A stretch of DNA of 64,000 nucleotides from Flavobacterium macrobrachii (GTDB lineage: Bacteria > Bacteroidota > Bacteroidia > Flavobacteriales > Flavobacteriaceae): positions 1 through 64,000 of the forward strand of contig NZ_JACTAC010000005.1 in NCBI RefSeq assembly GCF_014486675.1. Direction: 5' to 3'. Positions within the stretch are counted from its first letter, which is position 1; each line of letters begins with the position of its first letter. Positions 9,282 to 17,662 of the stretch are shown piece after piece. Both the position numbers and the translations under genes were made by a program. The notes beneath the pieces were generated by a model that was not told where the DNA came from, searched no databases, and saw nothing but the letters and a program-made list of their open reading frames with translations.

Positions 9282-9318
9282 TAACTATATTTTTAGTTAC
9301 ACAACTATTTTTATAGTT
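9282..9318 (-). promoter_or_regulatory. Two candidate BlaI-type operators
   Basis: Two adjacent inverted repeats: TAACTA-N6-TAGTTA at 9282-9299 and AACTAT-N4-ATAGTT at 9303-9318. They share the half-site AACTA and sit upstream of the blaI-like gene, as expected for autoregulation. Assignment to BlaI is inference from position and symmetry. Confidence 0.6.
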
Positions 9319-9331
9319 ATTTAACTATTTT

Positions 9332-10564
9332 TTAAGAGAGTTGTTTTTTAAGTCTTTCTTTTTGAACTAATTGATAGGTTATAATTCCTAAAATTGTTCC
9401 AATTAATCCAAAGCTTCCCATTAAAATCCAGTTGGATGAGAAACTAAATTTATCAATCATTTCCATTCCAATCATTGGACTAAAAATATGAGCCAAACTA
9501 AAACTCATCGTATAAATTGCCATGTATCGACCTTCGTGACCTTTTGGTGCGCGACTTAATGCCACAGAATTAGAGAAAGGAAAAGCAAACATTTCGGCAA
9601 AAGTCATTACAATCATCATCATCACTAAAACAGAGGTAAACCCTGAAACAAGTAACAAAAAGAAACTAATTGCCATCAAAAAACAACCTAAGGTTACCAC
9701 TTTGATTTTATTAATACTTTTTCGTTCAACATAGCTTACAATCGGCATTTCGAGGAAGAAAATCATTATTCCGTTCATGGTTAATAATAAGCCGGTTTGG
9801 AATTCGGTTAAACTAAATTGTTTCTTGTGATACAACGGAATGGTGTTAAAGAGTTGGAAAAATAATATTCCGGTTATCAAACACATACTGAGAAAAAACC
9901 AAAACGGTTTGTCTTTAAAAACGGAAGTCGTCAATACTTCGCCAGGATGTTCTTTGTCTTGAAACTTTGATTTTTTCTTTTCTTTTACCAAAAGCCAAAA
10001 TACCAAAATAGCTACAATACACGAAGTTCCGTCAACCCAAAACAATCCTTCGTAGCCAATTCCCATAATGATTAATCCGCCCATTGCTGGTCCAGCGGCA
10101 AATCCTAGATTGATGGCCAATCGTACTAAAGTCAACGCTCGAGTTCGGTTTTCAGGTTTGGCATACGCGCCAAGCGAAACAAACATTGCTGGTCGAAACA
10201 TATCGGCAATACTCATTAAAATAAACATACCAATACATAAACCCGTAAAACTTTTGATGAAAACAAGTGTAAACATTCCTAATCCGCTAAAAAGCAAACT
10301 AAAAATCATAATACGATAGAACCCAATTTTATCGGTCAGTTTTCCACCAAGCCATGAACCAAGAAGCGAACCTGCGCCAAAACACACCATAATCCAACCT
10401 ACTTGACTATAGGAAAAATGTAAATCTTCGTTTAAATATTTGGACAAAAATGGTAAAACCATTGTTCCAGCACGATTGATAAACGTGATGATGGTCAATA
10501 TCCAGATTTCTCTTGAAAAACCTTTGAAGTTATTGATGTAGCGTTGAAGAGCAGTTTGCAGCAT
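9332..10564 (-). CDS. MFS transporter (drug-efflux type)
   Basis: 410-residue major facilitator with about 12 hydrophobic segments. The loop 2-3 signature appears as GGKLTDKIGFYRI and the N-terminal half includes a FINRAGTMVLPFL first helix. Substrate is not deducible; the closest familiar group is multidrug/YfcJ-like exporters. Start placed at the ATG of MLQTAL, because the longer frame to 10585 adds seven residues before it. It converges with nothing and its stop lies about 15 bases from the blaI operators, so read-through towards blaI is possible. Confidence 0.8.
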   Translation of the reverse strand: MLQTALQRYINNFKGFSREIWILTIITFINRAGTMVLPFLSKYLNEDLHFSYSQVGWIMVCFGAGSLLGSWLGGKLTDKIGFYRIMIFSLLFSGLGMFTLVFIKSFTGLCIGMFILMSIADMFRPAMFVSLGAYAKPENRTRALTLVRLAINLGFAAGPAMGGLIIMGIGYEGLFWVDGTSCIVAILVFWLLVKEKKKSKFQDKEHPGEVLTTSVFKDKPFWFFLSMCLITGILFFQLFNTIPLYHKKQFSLTEFQTGLLLTMNGIMIFFLEMPIVSYVERKSINKIKVVTLGCFLMAISFFLLLVSGFTSVLVMMMIVMTFAEMFAFPFSNSVALSRAPKGHEGRYMAIYTMSFSLAHIFSPMIGMEMIDKFSFSSNWILMGSFGLIGTILGIITYQLVQKERLKKQLS

Positions 10565-10607
10565 GATGATTGATTGATACAGCAAATTTACAAAGTTCTA
10601 GTTCACT

Positions 10608-10644
10608 TTGTTGTGTTAACTTTAGGACTTTTGAACTATTTTTG
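10608..10644 (+). promoter_or_regulatory. Flavobacterial-type promoter for DUF1684-tatD
   Basis: A TATTTTTG (-7, TAnnTTTG type) at 10637-10644 is preceded by TTG at 10611-10613 with 23 bases between. This fits the Bacteroidota sigma-A consensus, 17 bases upstream of the ATG. Confidence 0.5.
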
Positions 10645-10660
10645 TTGAAAATACTTTTTT

Positions 10661-11260
10661 ATGAAATCATTTTTTTCAATCGTATTCATTTTTGCAAGTT
10701 CGTTGTTTTTTGCGCAGGAAAATGCTACTCAAACAGCTCAGGAGTTTCAGGATGAACTCAATAAAAGTTACGCCGATAAAGAGAAAAGTCCGTTGACGGA
10801 AGAAGATTTTAAAACGTTTACCCATTTGGATTTTTTTCCTATATCGGATGAATTCATCATTAAAGCGAAATTCATTCGAACGCGAAAAGAAAAGCCTTTT
10901 GAAATGAAAACCACAACAGCGCGACTTCCTGTTTATAAAAAATATGGCGAGTTACATTTTACTTTTGAAGGAAACGAATACAAGTTGAGCGTATATCAAA
11001 ATTTGGATTTGATTAAAAAAGAAGGTTATGAAGATTATCTCTTCTTGCCGTTTTCAGATACGACAAATGGCGAAGAAACTTATATTGGCGGACGATATAT
11101 TGATTGTCGCATCCAAAAAGAACTCGAATGGACGATTGATTTCAACAAAGCTTACAATCCCTATTGTGCTTATAACTACAAATATTCATGCCCAATTGTT
11201 CCAATGGAAAACGATTTGCCAATTGCCATAAAAGCCGGAGTTAAAAAATTCCACGACTAA
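10661..11260 (+). CDS. DUF1684 domain secreted protein
   Basis: 199 residues with signal peptide MKSFFSIVFIFASSLFFAQ. The body matches the DUF1684 pattern: LPVYKKYGELHFTFEGNEY, the YEDYLFLPFSDTTNGEETY block, GGRYIDC, and the closing FNKAYNPYCAYNYKYSCP with the conserved N-P-Y-C and P segments. The biochemical role of this family is not established. Its stop codon overlaps the start of the TatD-like gene (TAATG), so the two are probably translationally coupled. Confidence 0.8.
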   Translation: MKSFFSIVFIFASSLFFAQENATQTAQEFQDELNKSYADKEKSPLTEEDFKTFTHLDFFPISDEFIIKAKFIRTRKEKPFEMKTTTARLPVYKKYGELHFTFEGNEYKLSVYQNLDLIKKEGYEDYLFLPFSDTTNGEETYIGGRYIDCRIQKELEWTIDFNKAYNPYCAYNYKYSCPIVPMENDLPIAIKAGVKKFHD

Positions 11261-11901
11261 TGAAATTCTACAATTTACATACACATAAATTCATCAACAA
11301 TCCAGATGTTTTTGAACTGGTTAATCAATATCCGTGGGAATTTGACGAAACTATTTCAAACTATTCAGTTGGTATTCATCCTTGGTATATTAATGAAACT
11401 CGATTAGCAACGGATTTAAAAATAATAGAGGAGAAGTTACAACTTTCTGAATGTTTAGCACTTGGCGAATGTGGTTTAGATAAACGAATTGAAGTTCCAA
11501 TGGATTTGCAAATCGAAGTTTTTGAGAAACAAATCGCTTTAGCCGAAAAGTATCAAAAACCATTGGTATTGCATCTGGTTGCTGCTTTTGATGAATTGAT
11601 TGAAATAAAAAAACACTTAAAAGTTTCAGTTCCAATTGTTATTCATGGTTTTTCTAAAAGTGAACAACTCGCCAAGCAACTAATCGATAACGGATTTTAT
11701 CTTTCGTTTGGGAAATATTTACTTCGTAATAAAGAAATGGAAACCGTTTTTAAATCCATACCAAACGATAAATTCTTTCTCGAAACCGATACTATAGAAG
11801 AAACCTTGGAAGAAGTTTATCAAAAAGCGGCTTTGTGTAAAACTATTTCTGTGGAAGAATTACAAGAAATGGTTGAAAAGAATTGGAATACGGTTTTTTA
11901 A
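11260..11901 (+). CDS. TatD family metal-dependent hydrolase
   Basis: 213-residue amidohydrolase-fold protein. It begins with the metal-binding NLHTHKF and has GECGLDKR (catalytic/metal Glu), a KPLVLHLV histidine strand, VIHGFSKS, and the late acidic FLETDT motif. These are the ordered metal ligands of TatD DNases/hydrolases, though the protein is shorter than the usual ~255 residues. The substrate is unknown; family members act as 3'-5' exonucleases or related hydrolases. Coupled to the upstream DUF1684 gene and convergent, with a 4-base overlap, with the TIGR02757 gene. Confidence 0.8.
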   Translation: MKFYNLHTHKFINNPDVFELVNQYPWEFDETISNYSVGIHPWYINETRLATDLKIIEEKLQLSECLALGECGLDKRIEVPMDLQIEVFEKQIALAEKYQKPLVLHLVAAFDELIEIKKHLKVSVPIVIHGFSKSEQLAKQLIDNGFYLSFGKYLLRNKEMETVFKSIPNDKFFLETDTIEETLEEVYQKAALCKTISVEELQEMVEKNWNTVF

Positions 11902-12656
11902 AATCCTTCAAAAACACCCAATCCAAATAAAGCAAAATCATATTTTACAGGATCGTTTTGGTCTAATGATTTTAGGTTAGTGTCTAATTCTGATAATGCT
12001 TTCGCATCATTTTGCTTTCGGGTTAACAAGTTTAATTTTCTGGCCACATTTCCCGAATGAACGTCTAACGGACAAGATAATTTTGATGGTGAAATACTTT
12101 TCCAAATACCAAAATCAACGCCACAATTATCCTGACGAACCATCCAACGGAGAAACATGTTAATTCGTTTGGCAGCCGAACCTTGCAATGGATCCGAAAT
12201 ATGTTTGGTTGTTCGATTGCTATGTGGAATTTCAAAAAACAATCGCTTGAACTCGCTGATATTTTCTTGCATGGTTTTTTCTGTTGAAGCAAAAACAGCT
12301 TCTAAACCATTGTGATTTGTATAAATATTTTTTAACCCAATGATAAACGTTTGAAAATCAACAGAATTAAATGTTCGATGTACAAAACCGTTCAATTCTT
12401 CAAGTTGATGTTCGTTATGGTTCATCACAAAATCATAAGGCGAATTTCCCATCAATGTCATCATTTTTGAAGCATTGTTGATAATCATTTTCCGATTTCC
12501 CCAAGCAATAGTTGCGGTTAAAAATGCAGCAATCTCAATATCTTCTTTGGTTTCAAACCGATGCGGAATTTGAATAGGATCGGTTTCAATAAAGTTGGGA
12601 TTGTTATATAAAATGACTTTTTCGTCTAGAAATTCTTTGAGTTCTGATGCATTCAT
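11898..12656 (-). CDS. TIGR02757/DUF2400 family protein
   Basis: 252 residues. Recognised by RTFNSVDFQTFI, GSAAKRINMFLRWMVRQD, and the closing CPLDVHSGNVARKLNLLTRK with FALFGLGV, which resemble a helix-hairpin-helix glycosylase-like fold. Widespread single-copy protein in Bacteroidota with no established function. Ends four bases inside the TatD-like gene (tail-to-tail) and starts 3 bases after the stop of the ABC ATPase gene, so it is probably the second gene of that transcript. Confidence 0.8.
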   Translation of the reverse strand: MNASELKEFLDEKVILYNNPNFIETDPIQIPHRFETKEDIEIAAFLTATIAWGNRKMIINNASKMMTLMGNSPYDFVMNHNEHQLEELNGFVHRTFNSVDFQTFIIGLKNIYTNHNGLEAVFASTEKTMQENISEFKRLFFEIPHSNRTTKHISDPLQGSAAKRINMFLRWMVRQDNCGVDFGIWKSISPSKLSCPLDVHSGNVARKLNLLTRKQNDAKALSELDTNLKSLDQNDPVKYDFALFGLGVFEGF

Positions 12657-12659
12657 ATT

Positions 12660-13319
12660 TTAGGTAATCAATCCATCAACCATAACCAATTTTCGATCTG
12701 CCATGTTTGCCAATTCTTCGTTATGGGTAACAATTACAAAGGTTTGGTTGAATTCATCACGAAGTTTAAAAAACAATTCATGTAAATTTTCCGCCGAATG
12801 CGTATCTAAATTTCCCGAAGGTTCATCGGCAAAAATGACTAACGGTTTGTTGATTAAAGCGCGAGCAACGGCAACACGCTGTTGCTCACCACCCGAAAGT
12901 TCGCTAGGTTTATGTTCAATTCTATGAGAAAGTCCAAGATATTCTAATAATCTTTTGGCTTCAACTTCTGTTTCTGCTTTTTCTTTTCCAGCAATAAAAG
13001 CAGGAATACAAACATTTTCTAAAGCTGTAAATTCAGGTAATAATTGATGAAACTGAAAGATAAATCCCAAATGCAAATTTCTAAATTTAGAAAGCTCTTT
13101 GTCTTTCATATTCAAAATGTTTTCACCATTTATTTCAAGTAAAGTTTTATTGTTTTTTGAAGGATTATCCAATGTTCCAAGTATTTGTAACAAAGTGGTT
13201 TTTCCTGCACCAGAAGCACCAACAATGGAAACAATTTCGCCTTTAGCAATGTGTAAATCAACTCCTTTTAAAACTTCTAAAGTATCGTAGAATTTATGAA
13301 TATTTTTTGCAGTAATCAT
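12660..13319 (-). CDS. ABC transporter ATP-binding protein, LolD-like
   Basis: 219-residue ATPase. Walker [10 protein letters not shown] (about residues 33-41), Q-loop in [18 protein letters not shown], signature LSGGEQQR, Walker B LVIFADEP followed by [10 protein letters not shown], and H-loop VTHNEE. The [16 protein letters not shown] sequence is typical of LolD, which powers lipoprotein release from the inner membrane. No LolC/E permease gene is adjacent, as usual in flavobacteria, so MacB-type partners cannot be excluded. Confidence 0.85.
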   Translation of the reverse strand: MITAKNIHKFYDTLEVLKGVDLHIAKGEIVSIVGASGAGKTTLLQILGTLDNPSKNNKTLLEINGENILNMKDKELSKFRNLHLGFIFQFHQLLPEFTALENVCIPAFIAGKEKAETEVEAKRLLEYLGLSHRIEHKPSELSGGEQQRVAVARALINKPLVIFADEPSGNLDTHSAENLHELFFKLRDEFNQTFVIVTHNEELANMADRKLVMVDGLIT

Positions 13320-13416
13320 ACCGATGTAATTTTTACAAAGAAACGAAGTATTTTATAATTAATATCAATTTTATTTATGGTTGTATAATTAATAAAGTTC
13401 TGTTAATAATTATTTT

Positions 13417-13440
13417 TTGTTTAATATTTATCTATATTTG
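13417..13440 (+). promoter_or_regulatory. Possible folE promoter
   Basis: TATATTTG (-7 type) at 13433-13440 lies 20 bases before the ATG. The nearest upstream TTG is only 13 bases away, shorter than the usual spacing, so only the -7 box is convincing. Confidence 0.4.
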
Positions 13441-13460
13441 TTAAACAAAAAAATATATAG

Positions 13461-14129
13461 ATGGAAACTGTTATTGAAAAAGAATTATACGATATTTTAG
13501 GTGATAATCATCAAATGACTTCTGCTGAAACACCAATGAGAAAAGATGCTTTCTTAAAATCAGACGAAGAAAAAATGAAAGTTATTGAAAACCATTTCTA
13601 CGAAATTATGCATGAAATGGGTATGGATATGACAGATGATAGTTTGAAAGGAACGCCACATCGTGTTGCTAAAATGTTTATCAAAGAGATTTTTTCTGGC
13701 TTAAATCCTGCAGCCAAACCAAAGATATCCGTTTTTGAGAATAGTTATCACTACGATAAAATGCTGGTTGAAGCTAACATTAGTTTTAATTCTACTTGTG
13801 AGCATCATTTTTTACCCATAATTGGCAAAGCACATATTGGTTACATTTCTAGCGGAAAAGTAATTGGGTTGTCAAAATTAAATAGAATAGTCGATTATTA
13901 TTCGCGTCGTCCACAAGTGCAAGAGCGATTAATTATGCAAATTTTCAATGAACTGAAATCGGTTTTGGAAACAGAAAATGTCATTGTTGTTATGGAAGCT
14001 AAACATTTGTGTGTTTCTAGCCGAGGTATTAAAGATGAAAGTAGTTTTACATCAACCATTCAGTATGGTGGCGTTTTTAATGAAAAGGAAAATCGAAATG
14101 ATTTCTTTAATTTATTGAAGTCGGAATAA
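13461..14129 (+). CDS. folE: GTP cyclohydrolase I
   Basis: 222 residues. Converts GTP to 7,8-dihydroneopterin triphosphate, the first step of tetrahydrofolate (and queuosine-type pterin) synthesis. The zinc/catalytic motif CEHHFLPIIGKAHIGY starts near residue 113, with the second zinc cysteine in EAKHLCVSSRGI. GLSKLNRIVDYYSRRPQVQE is the usual GTP-binding block. Length and order match type IA enzymes. It stands alone between divergent and unrelated neighbours; a -7 box precedes it. Confidence 0.95.
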   Translation: METVIEKELYDILGDNHQMTSAETPMRKDAFLKSDEEKMKVIENHFYEIMHEMGMDMTDDSLKGTPHRVAKMFIKEIFSGLNPAAKPKISVFENSYHYDKMLVEANISFNSTCEHHFLPIIGKAHIGYISSGKVIGLSKLNRIVDYYSRRPQVQERLIMQIFNELKSVLETENVIVVMEAKHLCVSSRGIKDESSFTSTIQYGGVFNEKENRNDFFNLLKSE

Positions 14130-14187
14130 GTTGGCATTAGTTTTGATAATTATTTAGTGTTTACATAATTATTATATTTTTTACACA

Positions 14188-14505
14188 TTGGAAACACAAA
14201 TTAAAACTATTGAGAAAAGCACTTTTGAAGCTGACAAAAGCCAAAAACTAATGCTTAGTATTGTTCTAGATTTAGTAGGAATGGCTACGTTTTTAATTCC
14301 TGTTTTAGGTGAAATAGGCGATTTGTTTTGGGCACCAATTGCTGCTTATATGATGGCAAAAATGTATAAAGGTTTATCAGGAAAAATGGCTGGAGTTATG
14401 ACATTTTTTGAAGAAATCATTCCATTTACTGATTTTATTCCGTCGTTTACCTTGATGTGGATTTACACTTACGTAATTAAAGGTGAAATGGAGGAAAGCA
14501 ACTGA
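14188..14505 (+). CDS. Small hydrophobic membrane protein, unknown
   Basis: 105 residues beginning at a TTG codon; the next methionine (residue 22) lies just before the first hydrophobic stretch and is an alternative start. Two hydrophobic regions (MATFLIPVLGEIGDLFWAPIAAYM and SFTLMWIYTYVI) suggest an inner-membrane protein. I do not recognise a named family. Follows folE on the same strand by 58 bp and abuts, tail to tail, the DUF6787-like gene with no gap. Confidence 0.6.
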   Translation: METQIKTIEKSTFEADKSQKLMLSIVLDLVGMATFLIPVLGEIGDLFWAPIAAYMMAKMYKGLSGKMAGVMTFFEEIIPFTDFIPSFTLMWIYTYVIKGEMEESN

Positions 14506-14817
14506 TTATTTTTCGAAAAAATTTAGAATAAAACCTAACTTCATTCGATTAATCATTTTTTTAGAAAATGGATAGAAAAATTTCGATTGACCAAATAAAT
14601 ATCCAAATACAATCAACATAAATGGATATAACGGTAGTACTAAAATTAGTAAAATAGGATAGTAAAAATACCAAGCCATGCTTTCGTCGATACCAATGTA
14701 ATCCATCAGATATTTGGAAATTCTAGCTGATAACGATCCGTTAATTGCAAAAACAATGAATATAATTATTAATTGGAAATTGGAAGTAATATTCCAGCGT
14801 TTTTTTAAGTTATTCAT
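14506..14817 (-). CDS. DUF6787-like small membrane protein
   Basis: 103 residues with two hydrophobic segments (FQLIIIFIVFAINGS and YPILLILVLPLYPFMLIVFGY) followed by FGQSKFFYPFSKKM, a pattern I associate with DUF6787 proteins of Bacteroidota. Function is unknown. Probably integral inner membrane with a basic C-terminus. Lies 31 bases downstream of the DUF6146 lipoprotein gene on the same strand, so the two may be co-transcribed. Confidence 0.55.
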   Translation of the reverse strand: MNNLKKRWNITSNFQLIIIFIVFAINGSLSARISKYLMDYIGIDESMAWYFYYPILLILVLPLYPFMLIVFGYLFGQSKFFYPFSKKMINRMKLGFILNFFEK

Positions 14818-14848
14818 TTGAAATCATTGTAATGCAAAATTAACAAAA

Positions 14849-15283
14849 TTATCGGTTAGGCACAAACCCTGCTAATCTTTGATTATAGGTGTTTTGAAAA
14901 TAAATAAAGTAATTATAAATTAAATAATTCACTTCGTATCCATAATTTACATTTTGATCATAATCAATTCGCATGGTGTATAAATTTGGATCATATTGAT
15001 ACGGATTTTGCGCTCTAATATTCCATTCGGTAACATATCGTATGTTTTTCATTTTCATAAAATTTTCTGAATGATAACCACGAGGAAAAGCACGACCATT
15101 AATCCAAGAACTAAAACCAGGATCGATAATTATTACTTCATATTCTAAACTATCGTTGGCAATTTTTACTGTATCAGAAACTTTTTTTGAAGCAATATCA
15201 TTAGAATTTGTTCCAATATCTTTTGTGCTGTTACAACCAATAACGGAAAGAAGAATAATCAATATTGAAACAATAGATTTCAT
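14849..15283 (-). CDS. DUF6146 family lipoprotein
   Basis: 144 residues with a lipoprotein signal peptide ending ILLSVIGC (lipid-modified cysteine at about residue 17). The conserved part YEVIIIDPGFSSWINGRAFP, then YVTEWNIRAQNP and YDQNVNYGYEVNYLIYNYFI, matches the DUF6146 pattern of flavobacterial outer-envelope lipoproteins. No function is known. Followed by a small membrane protein gene on the same strand. Confidence 0.7.
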   Translation of the reverse strand: MKSIVSILIILLSVIGCNSTKDIGTNSNDIASKKVSDTVKIANDSLEYEVIIIDPGFSSWINGRAFPRGYHSENFMKMKNIRYVTEWNIRAQNPYQYDPNLYTMRIDYDQNVNYGYEVNYLIYNYFIYFQNTYNQRLAGFVPNR

Positions 15284-15349
15284 CTGAAAAGAATTTCTAT
15301 AAAATTAGTGAAGTTTTTCGAATGGTTTTACTGTTAAAGTGTTAAAAAA

Positions 15350-15381
15350 AACAGGTCTTGTTTATGAGACAAGACCTGTTT
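15350..15381 (-). terminator. Terminator of the DUF4394 gene
   Basis: Perfect stem AACAGGTCTTGT/ACAAGACCTGTT with a 7-base loop and a T tract on the minus strand, 21 bases past the DUF4394 stop codon. Confidence 0.85.
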
Positions 15382-15402
15382 AACTAACCAAAACAAAATT
15401 TA

Positions 15403-16926
15403 TTAAAAGCCTAAACCAACCGCCATAGCAGTAGTTTGTATATTGAAATCAGCTCCTTTTGTTGCTACACCAGTAGTTAAGTTTATAGTGTAAACAGATG
15501 TAACTCCGTTAACTTTTAACAATGCATAAGCATTATTACTGTTTCCACCAATGTCAAAACCATTATCTGCTTCAACATTAACACCTAATGAACCAACTGG
15601 AACTAATGTACCATTGTTAGGTGGATTTTGAGTGTAAAGCATATCCGTTGTTGAATCTATTACAAATAGAGTAGTTGTAGTAGCACCAGCTATATTGTTT
15701 GTATAAGCAGCTGCATTTACAAACGGAGTTCCTGGATTTAGCATTCCATCTGTAAATACTACAGTTCCCAAGTCTGGATGTAATCTTAGATTTTGTCCAG
15801 TATTACTAACTAATCTAATTCTATCTACAGTAGGATTAAAATCAAAACCAAATGAAGATCCAGATAAAGCTGGCGATAAATCAGAACCAACTTGAGTTAA
15901 TTGTCCATTTGCAGTATTCACTTTGAAAAGGCGACTTTGATTTGAAACCGCATATAGCGTTCCGTTAGCAGGTCTGAAATCTAGTCCTACAATCATTTCA
16001 CTTGCCATTAAACCTGTAAATGCAACGGAATTAGCCATTGGACTCATAGGATTAAAACGGTGTAAAAGATTATCTGAAGAAGCAGCAAAAGCAACAGGAT
16101 TAGTTTTAAAAGCTAAGCTAATAACTTCTGTACCAAAAGTACCAACATCTACTGCTTTTCCTGTAGTCAAATCAATAGTATATAATTTTGACATACTATT
16201 ATTGTTCGTAACAGCAAGAGCTGCAGAATTATCAGGAAGAATATCAAAATCACCTTGACCTTGGAAGTCAACGGTTAAATTTCCAACTAATTGTAAACCT
16301 CCATCGTTTGGTGGATTTTGAATGTATAATTTGTCTTCACCAAAATCAATATCAAAAAGCATAGTTGAACTTGCTCCAGCCATGCTATTTGTATAGGCAA
16401 CAGCTCCAATTTTTGTATTTGAGTTACCACTGATTTGTGTGTCTGTTGCTGCTACAGCACCAGTTTCTGGATGTAAACGTAAATTCTGTCCTGCCTCTGT
16501 AACCAATCTAATTCTATCTACTGTTGGATTAAAATCAATAGAAGCATTCATTCCATTAACTTCAGGAGTGAAAGAAGATGTACCTAATGCAGTAGCTATG
16601 CCACTTTGTTCATTAATAAAATACAATCTACTTAAAGAACTCAATGCATATAATTGACCCGTTGCAGGTCTATAATCTATACTAATGATTTGTTCTCCGC
16701 TGGCTAATCCTGTAATTGGAGTAGTTGAAATGGCACTATTTAAGTTTCGTGCATTGAATACAGCAATACTGTTGTTTTTTGTTAAAGCTGTAAAGTTTAC
16801 GTTAGGAGCAACAACTGTATTGTTATTATTGTTATTGTCGTCATCTTCACATGAAATAAAAGAAGTTGATAAACCCACCATCAATAATGATGTCCCAATT
16901 AAGTTAAAAAATTTGTTGTTTTTCAT
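15403..16926 (-). CDS. DUF4394 domain lipoprotein with two tandem domains
   Basis: 507 residues with a lipoprotein signal (TSFISCEDDD) followed by an asparagine run. Two homologous halves follow, each with GLDFRPA or SIDYRPATGQLYALS, FDFNPTVDRIRLVS, TGQNLRLHPD, GATTTTLFVIDS and YTQNPPN, which is the DUF4394 repeat. The halves are about 220 residues each and likely form a beta-propeller-like surface protein. Function is unknown; the family is common in secreted proteins. Single-gene unit with its own terminator. Confidence 0.85.
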   Translation of the reverse strand: MKNNKFFNLIGTSLLMVGLSTSFISCEDDDNNNNNNTVVAPNVNFTALTKNNSIAVFNARNLNSAISTTPITGLASGEQIISIDYRPATGQLYALSSLSRLYFINEQSGIATALGTSSFTPEVNGMNASIDFNPTVDRIRLVTEAGQNLRLHPETGAVAATDTQISGNSNTKIGAVAYTNSMAGASSTMLFDIDFGEDKLYIQNPPNDGGLQLVGNLTVDFQGQGDFDILPDNSAALAVTNNNSMSKLYTIDLTTGKAVDVGTFGTEVISLAFKTNPVAFAASSDNLLHRFNPMSPMANSVAFTGLMASEMIVGLDFRPANGTLYAVSNQSRLFKVNTANGQLTQVGSDLSPALSGSSFGFDFNPTVDRIRLVSNTGQNLRLHPDLGTVVFTDGMLNPGTPFVNAAAYTNNIAGATTTTLFVIDSTTDMLYTQNPPNNGTLVPVGSLGVNVEADNGFDIGGNSNNAYALLKVNGVTSVYTINLTTGVATKGADFNIQTTAMAVGLGF

Positions 16927-16993
16927 GATAAAATTATTTTAAGTTTTGTTTATCTACGAAATGAAAAGCAACTTGGTTTTTTATTTTATAAAA

Positions 16994-17019
16994 AAAGTCG
17001 TGTTTGATAACACGACTTT
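16994..17019 (-). terminator. Terminator of the DUF937-like gene
   Basis: Stem AAAGTCGTGT/ACACGACTTT with a 6-base loop and T tract on the minus strand, 24 bases past the stop codon of the gene at 17044. Confidence 0.8.
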
Positions 17020-17043
17020 GAAAACATTAGTATGATTTTAGTT

Positions 17044-17598
17044 TTATTTTCCAAATAAACGTCCAAGCAATCCGCCTAAACCACCTTTTTTAGAAACCAC
17101 AGAAGTAACATCTTCCATATCAACTTTTCCGTCATTATTTTGGTCAAGACCGAATTGTCCGCCATATTTAGAAACAGCGTCCATTAAACCGCCACCATTT
17201 CCACCAGAAATTGAATTGATTATGTCTTGAATATTCAAACTGCTATCATTTGGATTTTTTGCTTTGTTAATTAAACTCTCTAAAACTTGAGGAATTAAAC
17301 TATTGGCAACTCCAGTTGAAGCTTCATTACTTAATCCAAATTTTGAACCTAAATTTCCCGAAACTTGCTCGATTAGATTTTTAACAACAGGATTTGAAGC
17401 ATTTCCTGCATTATTACCTTGAAACATTTCAGCCAATTCAGATATATTTCCACCGGCAACCATATTTTTTAATCCATCTACAATAGATGAACTAGCTTCG
17501 TTCATTACTGCATCGTTTTGTTCATTTGGAACAGCTGGATTATTAACAACTGCATTGCCACCATATTGTTTTACTAATTCTGTTAATTGCTCAAACAT
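17044..17598 (-). CDS. DUF937-like protein with EF-hand-like motif
   Basis: 184 residues. Begins MFEQLTELVKQYGGNAVV and has alternating alpha-helical and Gly/Asn-rich parts (NLIEQVSGNLGSKFGLS, ANSLIPQVLESLINKA), as in DUF937/YidB-type proteins. Near the C-terminus DQNNDGKVDMED matches the 12-residue EF-hand calcium loop, followed by a glycine-rich tail GGLGGLLGRLFGK. No signal peptide. A start two codons upstream (MKMFEQ) is equally possible. Downstream of serA on the same strand with a 65-bp gap. Function unknown. Confidence 0.65.
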   Translation of the reverse strand: MFEQLTELVKQYGGNAVVNNPAVPNEQNDAVMNEASSSIVDGLKNMVAGGNISELAEMFQGNNAGNASNPVVKNLIEQVSGNLGSKFGLSNEASTGVANSLIPQVLESLINKAKNPNDSSLNIQDIINSISGGNGGGLMDAVSKYGGQFGLDQNNDGKVDMEDVTSVVSKKGGLGGLLGRLFGK

Positions 17599-17662
17599 CT
17601 TCATATTTTTTAATGATTAACTATCAAATTTATAAAAAAAATAGCTAGTAATACAATTTATA

